Of a stretch of 64,000 bases of DNA, positions 35,652 through 44,192 are shown one piece after another; positions within the stretch are counted from its first letter, which is position 1, and each line of letters opens with the position of its first letter. The position numbers were made by a program, and so were the translations under genes. The notes beneath the pieces are model-generated. The model was not told the DNA's origin. It was given only the letters and a program-made list of their open reading frames with translations, and did not search any database. The stretch comes from Phycisphaerales bacterium. Lineage in GTDB: Bacteria > Planctomycetota > Phycisphaerae > Phycisphaerales > SM1A02. Location: the NCBI GenBank assembly GCA_029247205.1, contig JAQWLT010000026.1:1-64000 (forward strand), written 5' to 3'.

Positions 35652-35687
35652 TTCCTTCGGGGTTCTTCACCGAAGACCCCGAAGGAA
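35652..35687 (+). promoter_or_regulatory. hairpin hiding the atpF ribosome binding site
   Basis: Arms TTCCTTCGGGG (35652-35662) and CCCCGAAGGAA (35677-35687) pair perfectly. An inner stem TCTTC/GAAGA (35664-35668, 35672-35676) closes on a 3-nt loop with one bulged T. The 3' arm contains AAGGA (35682-35686), six bases before the atpF ATG at 35693, so the ribosome site is in the stem. This could lower subunit b output relative to subunit c, as the complex needs many c and few b. Position and pairing are seen; the effect is inferred. Confidence 0.6.
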
Positions 35688-35692
35688 TTCGC

Positions 35693-36244
35693 ATGCACCT
35701 TTGGAGCGACGCAATGTTGCACACTCTCGCATCTGAAGCAGGCGCCAACCCCGTCCGCGTCGAATGGCTGACAATGGTCACGACCGTGGTCGTGTTCTTG
35801 ATCTTCTTCGGCGTCGCGGCGGTCATGGTCTGGCCAAAAATTCTCGCTGGACTCGACGAGCGTGACCAGAAGATCCGCGGCGACATTGAACGCGCTGAGG
35901 CCGCTCGGGCCGAGGCGACTGAAGCACTTCGTCGCCAAGAAGAGGCCCTTCGGGCCGCACGTGTTGAATCAAACGAACTGATTGCCAAAGCTCGCTCCGA
36001 TGCTGAGGAAACCGCTCGTGATATGCAGTTGCGAGCCGAGAGCGAATTGCTTTCACTTCGTGAGCAAGCACACCGCGAGATCGACTCGGCCCGCGAATCG
36101 GCAATCAAGGACATCAACTCGCACGCTGCAGAGATTTCCACAGCCATCGCCAGCAAGATTCTCGAACGCGAGATCTCTGTGGACGACCAGCGTGATCTCG
36201 TCGACCGCACCCTTCAGGAGTTCGCCCAGTCCCCTGCGGGCTGA
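35693..36244 (+). CDS. atpF: F-type ATP synthase subunit b
   Basis: A 183-residue stator subunit: one N-terminal membrane helix (TMVTTVVVFLIFFGVAAVMVW, about residues 28-48) and then a long charged coiled coil (about 50-160, e.g. ERAEAARAEATEALRRQEEA). It links the membrane a/c part to the delta subunit. The start ATG 35693 has AAGGA six bases upstream, inside a hairpin. It is followed by atpH 17 bp downstream. Confidence 0.93.
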   Translation: MHLWSDAMLHTLASEAGANPVRVEWLTMVTTVVVFLIFFGVAAVMVWPKILAGLDERDQKIRGDIERAEAARAEATEALRRQEEALRAARVESNELIAKARSDAEETARDMQLRAESELLSLREQAHREIDSARESAIKDINSHAAEISTAIASKILEREISVDDQRDLVDRTLQEFAQSPAG

Positions 36245-36261
36245 GCGATTGCGAACTGACC

Positions 36262-36885
36262 ATGGCTGCCCAAACTGACACCCTCGCACGGATCTATGCT
36301 CGAAGCCTGTTCGAACTCAGTAATGAGGCGGGCGGTCGCGACAAGATCTTGGAAGTTGCGGATGAACTCGAGCAAATTTGCGAGTTGGTTCGTAGCGATG
36401 CGAGCTTGCTTGAATACTTGGAGTCGCCGGTCATCGACACGGCTCGCCGGGCTTTGGGGCTCAAAACAATCTTCACGAATCGCGTCACCGACTTGGTGCT
36501 GCGATTCCTGCTTGTCCTGAACGCCAACGGTCGAATTTCCAGAATTGAAACTATTCAGGCGGCCTACGATGAACTCGTACTAGAAGCATGGGGGCGAATC
36601 GAAGTCGACGTCTGGACAGCTACGCCGCTCGACTCTGCTGGGAAAGAAATGTTAATCGCCCGTCTGCACGAGATTCTTCGCAAGGAACCAGTCCTGCACA
36701 CTTGGGTAGATCCAACACTGATCGGCGGCATTCGCATTCGCATTGGCGATCGCCTGATTGACGGCTCGGTCGCTGCTCGGCTCAAGCAACTTGAAAAAAG
36801 CCTGCAGACGCAAGGAAATCACACGATTTCTGCTGGTTCCGGCAAGTTCATGGATGTTCCCAATCGCGAGGTGCACTTCAAATGA
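36262..36885 (+). CDS. atpH: F-type ATP synthase subunit delta
   Basis: A 207-residue subunit that caps the F1 head and binds subunit b. The N-terminal helical domain has ARIYARSLFELSNEAGG; the C-terminal domain contains VDPTLIGGIRIRIGDRLIDG, the family signature (DPxLIGGxxxxxGxxxxDxS). It is a little longer than usual, with about 25 extra C-terminal residues (QTQGNHTISAGSGKFMDVP). The stop overlaps the start of the SIMPL gene (ATGA, 36882-36885). Confidence 0.92.
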   Translation: MAAQTDTLARIYARSLFELSNEAGGRDKILEVADELEQICELVRSDASLLEYLESPVIDTARRALGLKTIFTNRVTDLVLRFLLVLNANGRISRIETIQAAYDELVLEAWGRIEVDVWTATPLDSAGKEMLIARLHEILRKEPVLHTWVDPTLIGGIRIRIGDRLIDGSVAARLKQLEKSLQTQGNHTISAGSGKFMDVPNREVHFK

Positions 36886-37649
36886 TTCGCCTACTCGCCA
36901 CCATTGCAATGCTGGCCACGATCACTTCTGTTGCGACAGCGGTGGGTGGAACGCTGGCAGTAAGCGGTCAGTCGCGACTGGATATTCCAGCGGACCAATT
37001 CTCGCTCACCCTTGGAGCCACTGCAACCGATACCACGGTCGACGCTGCCCGCGCAGACGTTGATGCGACGATGGCCAAACTGGTTGCCGTCGTCACCGAC
37101 GCTGGCCTCACCAAGCACAAGGAATGGCACACCGATCGGTACGACGTTTCTCCGCAATGGAAACCTCGACCACGAAATGCTGATGACTCATGGAAGCCCG
37201 CAATCGTGGGCTACACCGTTCGCACAAACCTCTCGATCACATCCACAAAGATGGAACTTGCTGGGGTACTGGTCGCAAAGGCTGCGAAAGCGGGCGCCAA
37301 CAGCATTGGTGCCTTGCACTTCTCATTGGCTGATCATCGCGCTAGCCGCAAACAGGCTATTGAAGAAGCTGCTCGCCACGCCATTGCCGATGCGACAAGC
37401 CTTGCCAATGCCTCTGGTGTTGGCCTTATTCAGATTCTACGATTGTCGCTTGATGGTGCCAATGCATCACCACCACAACCGGTCGAGCATGCGTACATGC
37501 TTGGAAGCGCGATGCGATCAATGAGCGATAAAGATTCAGCCCCTGATATCAGTGGGGGTATGGTGACAGTCACCGCGAGTGTGACCGCCGAGTGGGAGAT
37601 CGCCCCGATGAACGGGGCCCAAAAAGCGCAGTCCGGCTCAGCCGACTGA
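36882..37649 (+). CDS. exported SIMPL-domain (DUF541) protein inside the atp operon
   Basis: A 255-residue protein with a signal peptide ([20 protein letters not shown]) and a SIMPL domain: [20 protein letters not shown], the YDVSPQW segment, and AEWEIAP at the end, with AVVTDAGL and a [14 protein letters not shown] block. SIMPL proteins are exported and of poorly known role (interaction/stress). It overlaps atpH by 4 bp and ends 14 bp before atpA, so it is almost surely co-transcribed. It could act in the envelope as an unrelated passenger or an F-ATPase helper; nothing in the sequence decides this. Confidence 0.82.
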   Translation: MIRLLATIAMLATITSVATAVGGTLAVSGQSRLDIPADQFSLTLGATATDTTVDAARADVDATMAKLVAVVTDAGLTKHKEWHTDRYDVSPQWKPRPRNADDSWKPAIVGYTVRTNLSITSTKMELAGVLVAKAAKAGANSIGALHFSLADHRASRKQAIEEAARHAIADATSLANASGVGLIQILRLSLDGANASPPQPVEHAYMLGSAMRSMSDKDSAPDISGGMVTVTASVTAEWEIAPMNGAQKAQSGSAD

Positions 37650-37663
37650 CAGGACACAGACTA

Positions 37664-39220
37664 GTGAAGATCAAAACCGACGAAATCACCGCCGTCATCA
37701 AGCAAGAGATCGAACAGTTCGCGAGCGAACTGGAAGTCTCAGAAGTTGGCCGAGTAGTAGAGGTCGGCGATGGAATCGCCCGCATCTACGGTCTCTCCTC
37801 TTGCATGGCTGGCGAACTGCTTGAGTTTGATACAAAGCGTGGCTCCATCATGGGCCAAGCGATGAATCTTGAGTCCGACACAGTCGGCGCCGTCATTTAC
37901 GGCGATTGCCTTGCCGTGCGGGAAGGCGATCTGGTCAAGACAACCGGCCGCTTGCTCGAAGTGCCGGCGGGCGACGCCTTGCTTGGTCGCGTAGTTGATC
38001 CACTTGGTAATCCTATTGATGGACGTGGCCCAATTGAAACGAGTGCCACCCAGAAGCTCGATATCGTCGCCCCAGGTATTTCGTCCCGCCAACCGGTGAC
38101 CGAGCCACTGCAGACCGGCATCAAGGGCATTGACTCCATGATTCCCGTCGGTCGCGGCCAACGTGAACTCATCATTGGCGACCGAAAGACTGGTAAAACG
38201 GCGGTTGCCCTCGACACCATCATCAATCAGAAGCAATTCTGGGGCACTGATGAGGCCGTCGTGTGTGTGTACGTGGCTGTGGGCCAAAAGGATTCCACGG
38301 TCGCTGGTGTCATCGACACCCTGCAACGACATGGTGCGATGGATTACACCATCGTTGTCAACGCTGGTGCTTCAACCCCCGCCCCACTGCAGTACATCGC
38401 CCCGTACGCCGGTACGGCCATGGCCGAGTACTTCATGAACCAAGGCAAAGACGGGAAGCTGCCTAAGCATGCGTTGTGCGTGTACGACGACTTGTCCAAG
38501 CAGGCAACAGCCTATAGACAACTCTCACTGCTTCTTCGCCGTCCACCAGGCCGCGAAGCCTATCCCGGCGACGTCTTCTATCTTCACAGTCGTTTGCTCG
38601 AGCGATCGACCAAGCTCTCCGATGAGAACGGCGGTGGATCGCTGACCGCATTGCCAATCATTGAGACACAAGAAGGCGACGTGTCCGCCTACATTCCAAC
38701 CAATGTGATTTCGATTACCGATGGTCAGATTTACCTGCAGCCCGAGCTCTTTGCCTCGGGTGTGCGCCCTGCCGTGAACGTCGGCATCTCGGTCAGTCGC
38801 GTAGGCGGCAATGCCCAGATTAAGGCAATGAAGGAAGTCGCCGGTTCTTTGCGGCTCGACCTTGCTGCCTTCCGTGAACTCGAAGCATTCGCCCAACTCG
38901 GCACCGAACTTGATGCTGCCAGTCAGCTGCAACTCGACCGCGGTGCACGCATGGTTGAGTTACTCAAGCAAGGCCAGTACGAGCCGTATAACGTCATCGA
39001 CCAATGCATTTCCATGTTTGCTGGTACCCGTGGCTTCCTTGATGATGTCGATCTGAATCTGGTGCATGCATTCGAACGAGGGCTTTTGGACTACTTCAAA
39101 ACAACCGCGAAGGCCCTCCGAGGCGAACTGGCTCAAAAGGCCTCGTTCAAGGAAATCGGGGACCAAGTCTCTGAAGCCATCAAGGACTACAAGACGTCAT
39201 TTGAAGCCTCGCAGGTGTAA
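37664..39220 (+). CDS. atpA: F-type ATP synthase subunit alpha
   Basis: A 518-residue F1 subunit. Visible: the N-terminal helix [16 protein letters not shown], the beta-barrel part [20 protein letters not shown], Walker A GDRKTGKT, and the family block [20 protein letters not shown] with the Ser-Arg of the catalytic interface. It starts at GTG 37664 with AGGACA upstream; the frame is open earlier but within the SIMPL gene. It is the last gene before a strong terminator, so gamma, beta and epsilon are not in this operon. Confidence 0.94.
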   Translation: MKIKTDEITAVIKQEIEQFASELEVSEVGRVVEVGDGIARIYGLSSCMAGELLEFDTKRGSIMGQAMNLESDTVGAVIYGDCLAVREGDLVKTTGRLLEVPAGDALLGRVVDPLGNPIDGRGPIETSATQKLDIVAPGISSRQPVTEPLQTGIKGIDSMIPVGRGQRELIIGDRKTGKTAVALDTIINQKQFWGTDEAVVCVYVAVGQKDSTVAGVIDTLQRHGAMDYTIVVNAGASTPAPLQYIAPYAGTAMAEYFMNQGKDGKLPKHALCVYDDLSKQATAYRQLSLLLRRPPGREAYPGDVFYLHSRLLERSTKLSDENGGGSLTALPIIETQEGDVSAYIPTNVISITDGQIYLQPELFASGVRPAVNVGISVSRVGGNAQIKAMKEVAGSLRLDLAAFRELEAFAQLGTELDAASQLQLDRGARMVELLKQGQYEPYNVIDQCISMFAGTRGFLDDVDLNLVHAFERGLLDYFKTTAKALRGELAQKASFKEIGDQVSEAIKDYKTSFEASQV

Positions 39221-39259
39221 TTTTAAGCCTCTGTTTCATTCACGCCACTTGAACTTCTC

Positions 39260-39295
39260 CGATGGCACCGGCCCCCCGGTGCCATCGTCTCTTTT
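39260..39295 (+). terminator. intrinsic terminator after atpA
   Basis: A perfect 12-bp stem (CGATGGCACCGG / CCGGTGCCATCG, 39260-39271 and 39276-39287) with a CCCC loop is followed by TCTCTTTT. It lies 39 bp after the atpA stop and 66 bp before the next gene. It marks the end of the ATP synthase operon. Confidence 0.85.
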
Positions 39296-39361
39296 CAGAA
39301 CACTCCAACATGGCGACATTGCCGCAGCCACAGTGCCGACTGAACCGATGAAAGAACTCTC

Positions 39362-40384
39362 ATGAACAATGATCCACTTCTGCTCGGTGCCCTTCAAGCT
39401 GTCGCCACTGCCTCAGCCCTCACCCGGGCGGTGCAGTCCCAACGGGACGAGGTCGCCAAGCACACCAAGGACGACCGCAGCCCGGTTACCGTGGCAGACT
39501 ATGCGGCGCAGGCCATTATCTCGATGATCCTGCATGAGCAGTGCAACAACCCCGCTGACCGCCTGATCGTGGGCGAAGAGCAGGCAGATGATCTGCGGGG
39601 AGATTGCCATGCCCCGATCCGAGCAGCTGTCGTCCAGATCGTGCAACAGTGGCGGCCGCAGGCCAGTGAGGAAGACGTCATGCAGGCCATCGATGCCTGC
39701 AACCACGACGGCACGGGCGAGGCATACTGGGCGCTCGACCCCATCGATGGGACGAAGGGCTTTCTTCGGGGCCAGCAATACGCCATTGCACTTGGCCGTG
39801 TGAAGCGAGGTACCGTTGTACTTGGCGTACTTGGTTGCCCGAACCTCCCAATTGACTCCTCCATCACACCTGCCGAGCCCGACCCATTGGGCTGTGGCTC
39901 GCTCTATGCGGCATCACTCGGCCAAGGCTCGTGGGAGTACCCAGGAGCAGACCCCCTCGAGACACCACTTCGCATCAATTGCCCTCCCTGGAGCGAGGGC
40001 AAGCCCGTCAGAACGTGCGCAAGTGTTGAAGCAGGTCACTCAAACCGATCGGGCACTGACGACTTGCTTGATCGAATTGGCGTGAATGCTGAACCTGTGC
40101 GGCTTGATAGCCAAGCGAAATATGCCGTGCTCGCACGCGGGCAGGCTGATGCATATCTGCGACTGCCAACAAGCAAAGCGTACGTTGAGAAGATCTGGGA
40201 TCACGCCGCTGGTAGCCTTGTTGCCAGTGAGGCTGGCGCAATAGTGACTGATGCCACAGGTGCCCCGCTAGACTTTGGACAGGGCGCACGGCTCAGTGCC
40301 AATCGTGGTGTGATTGCAGCAGCGAGTGGGTTGCACGAACGTCTCATTGACGCCAGCCAAGCACTTGGCCTGGCAAACACCTAA
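39362..40384 (+). CDS. 3'(2'),5'-bisphosphate nucleotidase (CysQ/HAL2-like, inositol monophosphatase fold)
   Basis: A 340-residue Mg2+-dependent phosphatase. The metal-binding motif ALDPIDGTKGFLRG is visible, with IVGEEQADDL upstream and EKIWDHAAGSLVASEAGAIV near the end; together they are the DPIDGT and WDxAAG marks of the superfamily. Length and the acidic extra loop (about 75-120) agree with the HAL2 type that removes phosphate from PAP, a by-product of sulfate assimilation. The next gene, an anion transporter, starts about 11 bp after its stop, supporting a sulfur-related role, although inositol monophosphatase cannot be excluded by eye. Confidence 0.85.
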   Translation: MNNDPLLLGALQAVATASALTRAVQSQRDEVAKHTKDDRSPVTVADYAAQAIISMILHEQCNNPADRLIVGEEQADDLRGDCHAPIRAAVVQIVQQWRPQASEEDVMQAIDACNHDGTGEAYWALDPIDGTKGFLRGQQYAIALGRVKRGTVVLGVLGCPNLPIDSSITPAEPDPLGCGSLYAASLGQGSWEYPGADPLETPLRINCPPWSEGKPVRTCASVEAGHSNRSGTDDLLDRIGVNAEPVRLDSQAKYAVLARGQADAYLRLPTSKAYVEKIWDHAAGSLVASEAGAIVTDATGAPLDFGQGARLSANRGVIAAASGLHERLIDASQALGLANT

Positions 40385-40395
40385 GGAGCAGTCTG

Positions 40396-42189
40396 CTGGA
40401 CTTCCAAGCCTGGTACACAATCGCGGTCTTGTTTGCCGTAGTTGGATCGCTTGCATCTAACCGAATGGGCATGGACGTCGCAATCCTTGGCGGCCTCATC
40501 ATGCTCATGTTGGGCGGTGTTGTGGACCTCGTGGACGCTACCGCAGGATTCTCGTCTCCTGCAGTACTGATGCTTGCAGGGCTCTTTATCGTAGCCAAGG
40601 GTATCGAACGAACGGGCGCCATCCGGCAATTCGCCCGACGCGCACTCGGCCAGCCACGATCCGTTGCAGGCGCACAACTACGCATGATGGTGCCAGTCGC
40701 GCTCCTCTCTGGAGTCATGAATAACACCCCGATCGTCGCCGTCTGTATTCCAATCGTGCGGGACTGGTCAAGGCGAATGAAGATCAGCTCCTCGCATTTG
40801 TTTATGCCTCTGAGCTTTGCTGCCATCCTTGGCGGAAAATTGACACTGATTGGCACAGCCTCCAACATCATCGTGATGGAAGAGTGGGTGACATGGTCCC
40901 AGGCCGCTGGCCTCACTGGGCCGAGCCCTCTGATGCAATTCCTTGGTGTTGCGGCCATCGGACTGCCATGCCTCATCGTGGGCATTGGTTTCATTCTGAT
41001 TGCAGCGCCCAAACTGCTGCCCATCCGCAAGTCCACCGCCGAAGAGCAACCGAATGCCCGGAAGTATCAGGTCAACTTTGTAGTGAAGAAGGGATCGCCG
41101 GTCATCAACAAGACAATTGAGAACGCGGGCCTGAGAAATCTGCCCGGGCTGTTCTTGAGCGGCGTCGAACGTGGCAATGTTCTCATGCCTGCTGTTGATC
41201 CGAGCTTTGTGTTGAATGAAGAAGATCATCTTCTGTTTGTTGGATTGCTTGACTCGGTACTCGATTTGCGGCAGATACGCGGGCTTGAACCAGACGACAC
41301 ACAATCAAAGAAACTCAATGTGACTGACACATCGCGCACACTTGCAGAGGCAGTGGTATCTGCAAACTCAGGGATTGTTGGGAAGACTGTGCGACAGTCT
41401 GACTTTCGTGGCCGCTATAACGCCGTCATTCTGGCTGTGCACCGGCAGGGCCAACAGATCGCCGAGAAAATCGGAGACATTACGCTCAAGCCTGGTGACA
41501 CGCTGTTGCTTGAGACACATATCAACTTCCGTTCCATGTGGAAACGAAGCGACGAGTTCTTCCTTATCTCGGATGTGCCCGGTGGTGACCCCACGCGGAA
41601 CAATCGAGCGCCGATCGCACTTCTCATTGCGGCAGTACTGATTGCCCTGTTGATTTGGGCTCCCATCGACCGCGTCACCGCAGTCTGGGGGTGCGCGCTC
41701 GCCATGGTCGTCACGCGTTGCGCTACAGGTACCGAAGCCCGCGAAGGTCTGGACTGGAAGGTATTGCTCGTCATCGCAGGCGCCATTGGCATTGGCAAAG
41801 CGCTCGTCAATACAGGCCTTGCTGCTGATGCCGGCGGCGGACTGGCCATGATTGGCGGCGAACTTGGCATTCAGGCGATGCTCTTTGTGGTCTTCATGGC
41901 TGGCGCAATCCTGTCACAGTTCATTACGAACTATGCCGCGGCCGCATTGCTCTTTCCGGTAAGTATGACGATTGCCGCCATGATGAGTATCGATCCCACT
42001 GCCATCGTGTTTGTACTCATGCTTGGCGTCGGCTGTAGTTTCATCAGCCCAATCGGCTATCAAACCAATCTGATGGTGTATGGCCCCGGTGGCTACCGGT
42101 TTCTTGACTACGCTCGACTCGGTCTACCACTGACCATTCTGCTTGGCGTTGTGTCGGCAGTGCTCGCGCCGATGGTCTACGGGCTGTGA
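40396..42189 (+). CDS. SLC13/DASS-type anion transporter with two RCK_C domains (apparent CTG start)
   Basis: A 597-residue symporter of the divalent-anion family (sulfate, dicarboxylate). Membrane blocks flank two cytoplasmic RCK_C domains at about residues 220-290 (SPVINKTIENAGLRNLPGLF) and 318-385 (GIVGKTVRQSDFRGRYNAVI). Typical elements are SSPAVLMLAGLFIVAKGIER, the SNT-type GTASNIIV motif, and the C-terminal ITNYAAAALLFPVSMTIAAM with the conserved asparagine turns. The conserved N-terminus (AWYTIAVLFAVVGS) begins before the first ATG, GTG or TTG that would be possible. The only codon with a good ribosome site (AAGGAG, 40383-40388, 7 nt away) is CTG 40396; the frame has a stop at 40348 and no ATG/GTG/TTG between. 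Sulfate uptake is the likely role, given the nucleotidase before it. Confidence 0.85.
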   Translation: MDFQAWYTIAVLFAVVGSLASNRMGMDVAILGGLIMLMLGGVVDLVDATAGFSSPAVLMLAGLFIVAKGIERTGAIRQFARRALGQPRSVAGAQLRMMVPVALLSGVMNNTPIVAVCIPIVRDWSRRMKISSSHLFMPLSFAAILGGKLTLIGTASNIIVMEEWVTWSQAAGLTGPSPLMQFLGVAAIGLPCLIVGIGFILIAAPKLLPIRKSTAEEQPNARKYQVNFVVKKGSPVINKTIENAGLRNLPGLFLSGVERGNVLMPAVDPSFVLNEEDHLLFVGLLDSVLDLRQIRGLEPDDTQSKKLNVTDTSRTLAEAVVSANSGIVGKTVRQSDFRGRYNAVILAVHRQGQQIAEKIGDITLKPGDTLLLETHINFRSMWKRSDEFFLISDVPGGDPTRNNRAPIALLIAAVLIALLIWAPIDRVTAVWGCALAMVVTRCATGTEAREGLDWKVLLVIAGAIGIGKALVNTGLAADAGGGLAMIGGELGIQAMLFVVFMAGAILSQFITNYAAAALLFPVSMTIAAMMSIDPTAIVFVLMLGVGCSFISPIGYQTNLMVYGPGGYRFLDYARLGLPLTILLGVVSAVLAPMVYGL

Positions 42190-43154
42190 TCGCCATCAAC
42201 ACGCCAGGCCCACTCCGTTGGCTTGGCCGCACACTGCTCGCTGCTGGACTCCTTGTTGTAGTTGGCTGGCTGCTTGGCCAGATCATGCTCGACCGCACAT
42301 GGTGGAGCCAATGGTTGCTATGGATACCTCACCCAGTGCTGCTGCCAGCTGGACTCTTGATTTGGTTTGGGCTCTGGCTACGGCGATCAAGGTGGTCATG
42401 GTCGGGCTTGCTTGTGGCAGCGATGGGCCCTGTCTTCTACGCGATCTTACTTTGGTCACCAATCGGGGCAACAACTCCGAACAACTCCATCTCAGTGTTG
42501 CACTGGACAGCGGGCCCGATCCTTGGACCCCCCGAACCCTATGGCAACTTCATCGTGTCGCAAGACCCTGACATTGTCATCGTCGAAGGTGCCCGCCGCG
42601 CTGCGACGACATCCGCATTCCGCAAGTGGAGTAGCGATGCGCACGTCGCTCTTCGCGGGCCCTTTCTGATTGCGAGCAAGTTCCCCATCCAAACACTGCG
42701 CACGATTGCGTGGGCAAATGACATCTTGCTCTTGAAGCTCGTTGTCGAGTTGGAAGATGGATCGCCCCTCCAGTTCCTGATCGTGGACCTCCCCTCAGAT
42801 CCACGATTGAGCAGATCAAGTGTTATGGCAGCAACGCAGGAACTCCTTGGTCGTCTTGAATTCACACCCGACATCGTGCTTGGTGATTTCAATCTCACAC
42901 AGCAAAGTGCACAGCTGCCTGGATTCCTGCCGGGCATGACACCAAACTGGGGGCGGGATGGTCACGGATGGGGCGGCACCTATCCACGCTCACTTCCTGT
43001 GTACCGACTTGATCACGTACTGAGCGATAAACAGGCGAAGCCTTGGCTTGTACAACAAATCACAACGACCGACCCAGGGGTCGGTCGGCATCGATCACAA
43101 CTGATTCTTCTGGAGACAAACCCTACTCAGGGACTGCCCGCGCCTTCCCAGTAG
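42186..43154 (+). CDS. endonuclease/exonuclease/phosphatase-family membrane protein
   Basis: A 322-residue protein with three N-terminal hydrophobic segments (about 15-100) and a C-terminal EEP domain. The catalytic residues are visible as VIVEGARRA (Glu), DIVLGDFNLT (Asp, Asn), YRLDHVLSD (Asp, His) and GRHRSQLIL (His). The fold serves nucleases and phosphodiesterases of lipid or sugar head groups. It starts at GTG 42186, overlapping the transporter stop (GTGA). A role in phospholipid or nucleic acid cleavage at the membrane is likely; the substrate is unknown. Its last 28 bases overlap the convergent pseudopilin gene. Confidence 0.75.
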   Translation: MIAINTPGPLRWLGRTLLAAGLLVVVGWLLGQIMLDRTWWSQWLLWIPHPVLLPAGLLIWFGLWLRRSRWSWSGLLVAAMGPVFYAILLWSPIGATTPNNSISVLHWTAGPILGPPEPYGNFIVSQDPDIVIVEGARRAATTSAFRKWSSDAHVALRGPFLIASKFPIQTLRTIAWANDILLLKLVVELEDGSPLQFLIVDLPSDPRLSRSSVMAATQELLGRLEFTPDIVLGDFNLTQQSAQLPGFLPGMTPNWGRDGHGWGGTYPRSLPVYRLDHVLSDKQAKPWLVQQITTTDPGVGRHRSQLILLETNPTQGLPAPSQ

Positions 43155-43999
43155 TCCAGCCGCTTCCAAGGATCGGCGAAGATGTCCTGGATGATCCCAT
43201 TGAGATCTGCTAAGCCTTGCCCGGACTGGGCTTCAAGCGGAAGCCTATTTTGAAGCGTTGGATCTGACATCCATTCCACCGAACTGTCCGCTCGCAATAC
43301 ATTCAGGCCGATCCGATGATTCAAGTCTGTTTGCCGACGCAGCCCGTCGGTGATAAGGATCCGCTTGGGGTTACGCTCCATGATCACATACCGACCATTG
43401 GGCAGCAAGTGACCGCGGTAGTGATAGTTACCGTAGACCACATGATCTGGCTGGGCTTCGTCGTCGTCACGAGGCTTGACCCAATCTTGTTTGTACCGCT
43501 CGTGATCGTGCTCCCCCCAGTGTGCCGGGCAGTAGTACGTCGACGCATCAGGAACAAGTCCCGAGGCAAACAGGCGTCCGAGTCCATCCCAACCATGACG
43601 CTGCGACTCAAGCCAATCGCTTCGGACGCGTGCCTGTCGCTGATAGCCCACTGCCGTCGAGCCGCCTGCATGAATGAACGGACCTTGACCTTGAGCAAGT
43701 TCCTCTTCGGTATGTGGCGCGTAGGTACGCAGCAATTCCCCGAGATCAGGATTTGGATTCATAAGCACTCGACTTTGCGGAAGTCGACCACGGTGGGCTC
43801 CACTCCACATCACAAGCCCTTGCCCGAGTGTTCGTTGGTTGCTGGCGCTGAGCACACGGTAAGTTGCGGTCCGCACCTGGTTCAGGCCCGGCATGAGTAA
43901 GCCAAGCAGAAGCGAAATGACAGCAATAACCACCATCAACTCGACGAGACTGAACGCTCGGCGGCGGAAGTGCTTGATTGCTGAGAACCTATGTTCCAT
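43127..43999 (-). CDS. pseudopilin-like protein with prepilin N-terminus
   Basis: A 290-residue protein with the prepilin signature RRAFSLVELMVVIAVISLLL and a Leu-rich helix to PGLNQVRTATYR. The rest is soluble and contains an ILITDGLRR segment and GNYHYRGHLLPNGRYVIME; the pattern is like DUF1559-type planctomycete proteins, but the classic H-X9-DG end is absent. ATG 43999 is preceded by GGAGAGG 7 nt away. It is likely membrane-anchored by the pilin helix and handled by the type II secretion system. Function unknown. Confidence 0.7.
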   Translation of the reverse strand: MEHRFSAIKHFRRRAFSLVELMVVIAVISLLLGLLMPGLNQVRTATYRVLSASNQRTLGQGLVMWSGAHRGRLPQSRVLMNPNPDLGELLRTYAPHTEEELAQGQGPFIHAGGSTAVGYQRQARVRSDWLESQRHGWDGLGRLFASGLVPDASTYYCPAHWGEHDHERYKQDWVKPRDDDEAQPDHVVYGNYHYRGHLLPNGRYVIMERNPKRILITDGLRRQTDLNHRIGLNVLRADSSVEWMSDPTLQNRLPLEAQSGQGLADLNGIIQDIFADPWKRLDYWEGAGSP

Positions 44000-44122
44000 A
44001 ACCTGACCTCTCCACAACCTCTTCTTCGCTCAAAGAAGACACTTACACCATAACTGGAGTAGGGCCCAACTCGTACCAGTCTTTGACAGGATGGCCAGAA
44101 AAGCACAGAAAGACACAAGTAT

Positions 44123-44150
44123 TTGATCCTTGCCCTCAGCGTGGTATCGT
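44123..44150 (+). promoter_or_regulatory. possible sigma-70-type promoter of the second ECF gene
   Basis: TTGATC (44123-44128) and TATCGT (44145-44150) are separated by 16 bp, about 45 bp before the sigma-factor start. Both boxes are partial matches, so this is a candidate only. Confidence 0.3.
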
Positions 44151-44192
44151 GTGGGGCCCTGTAGCCCTACGAGCAGCTACATCAAGGAGTAA

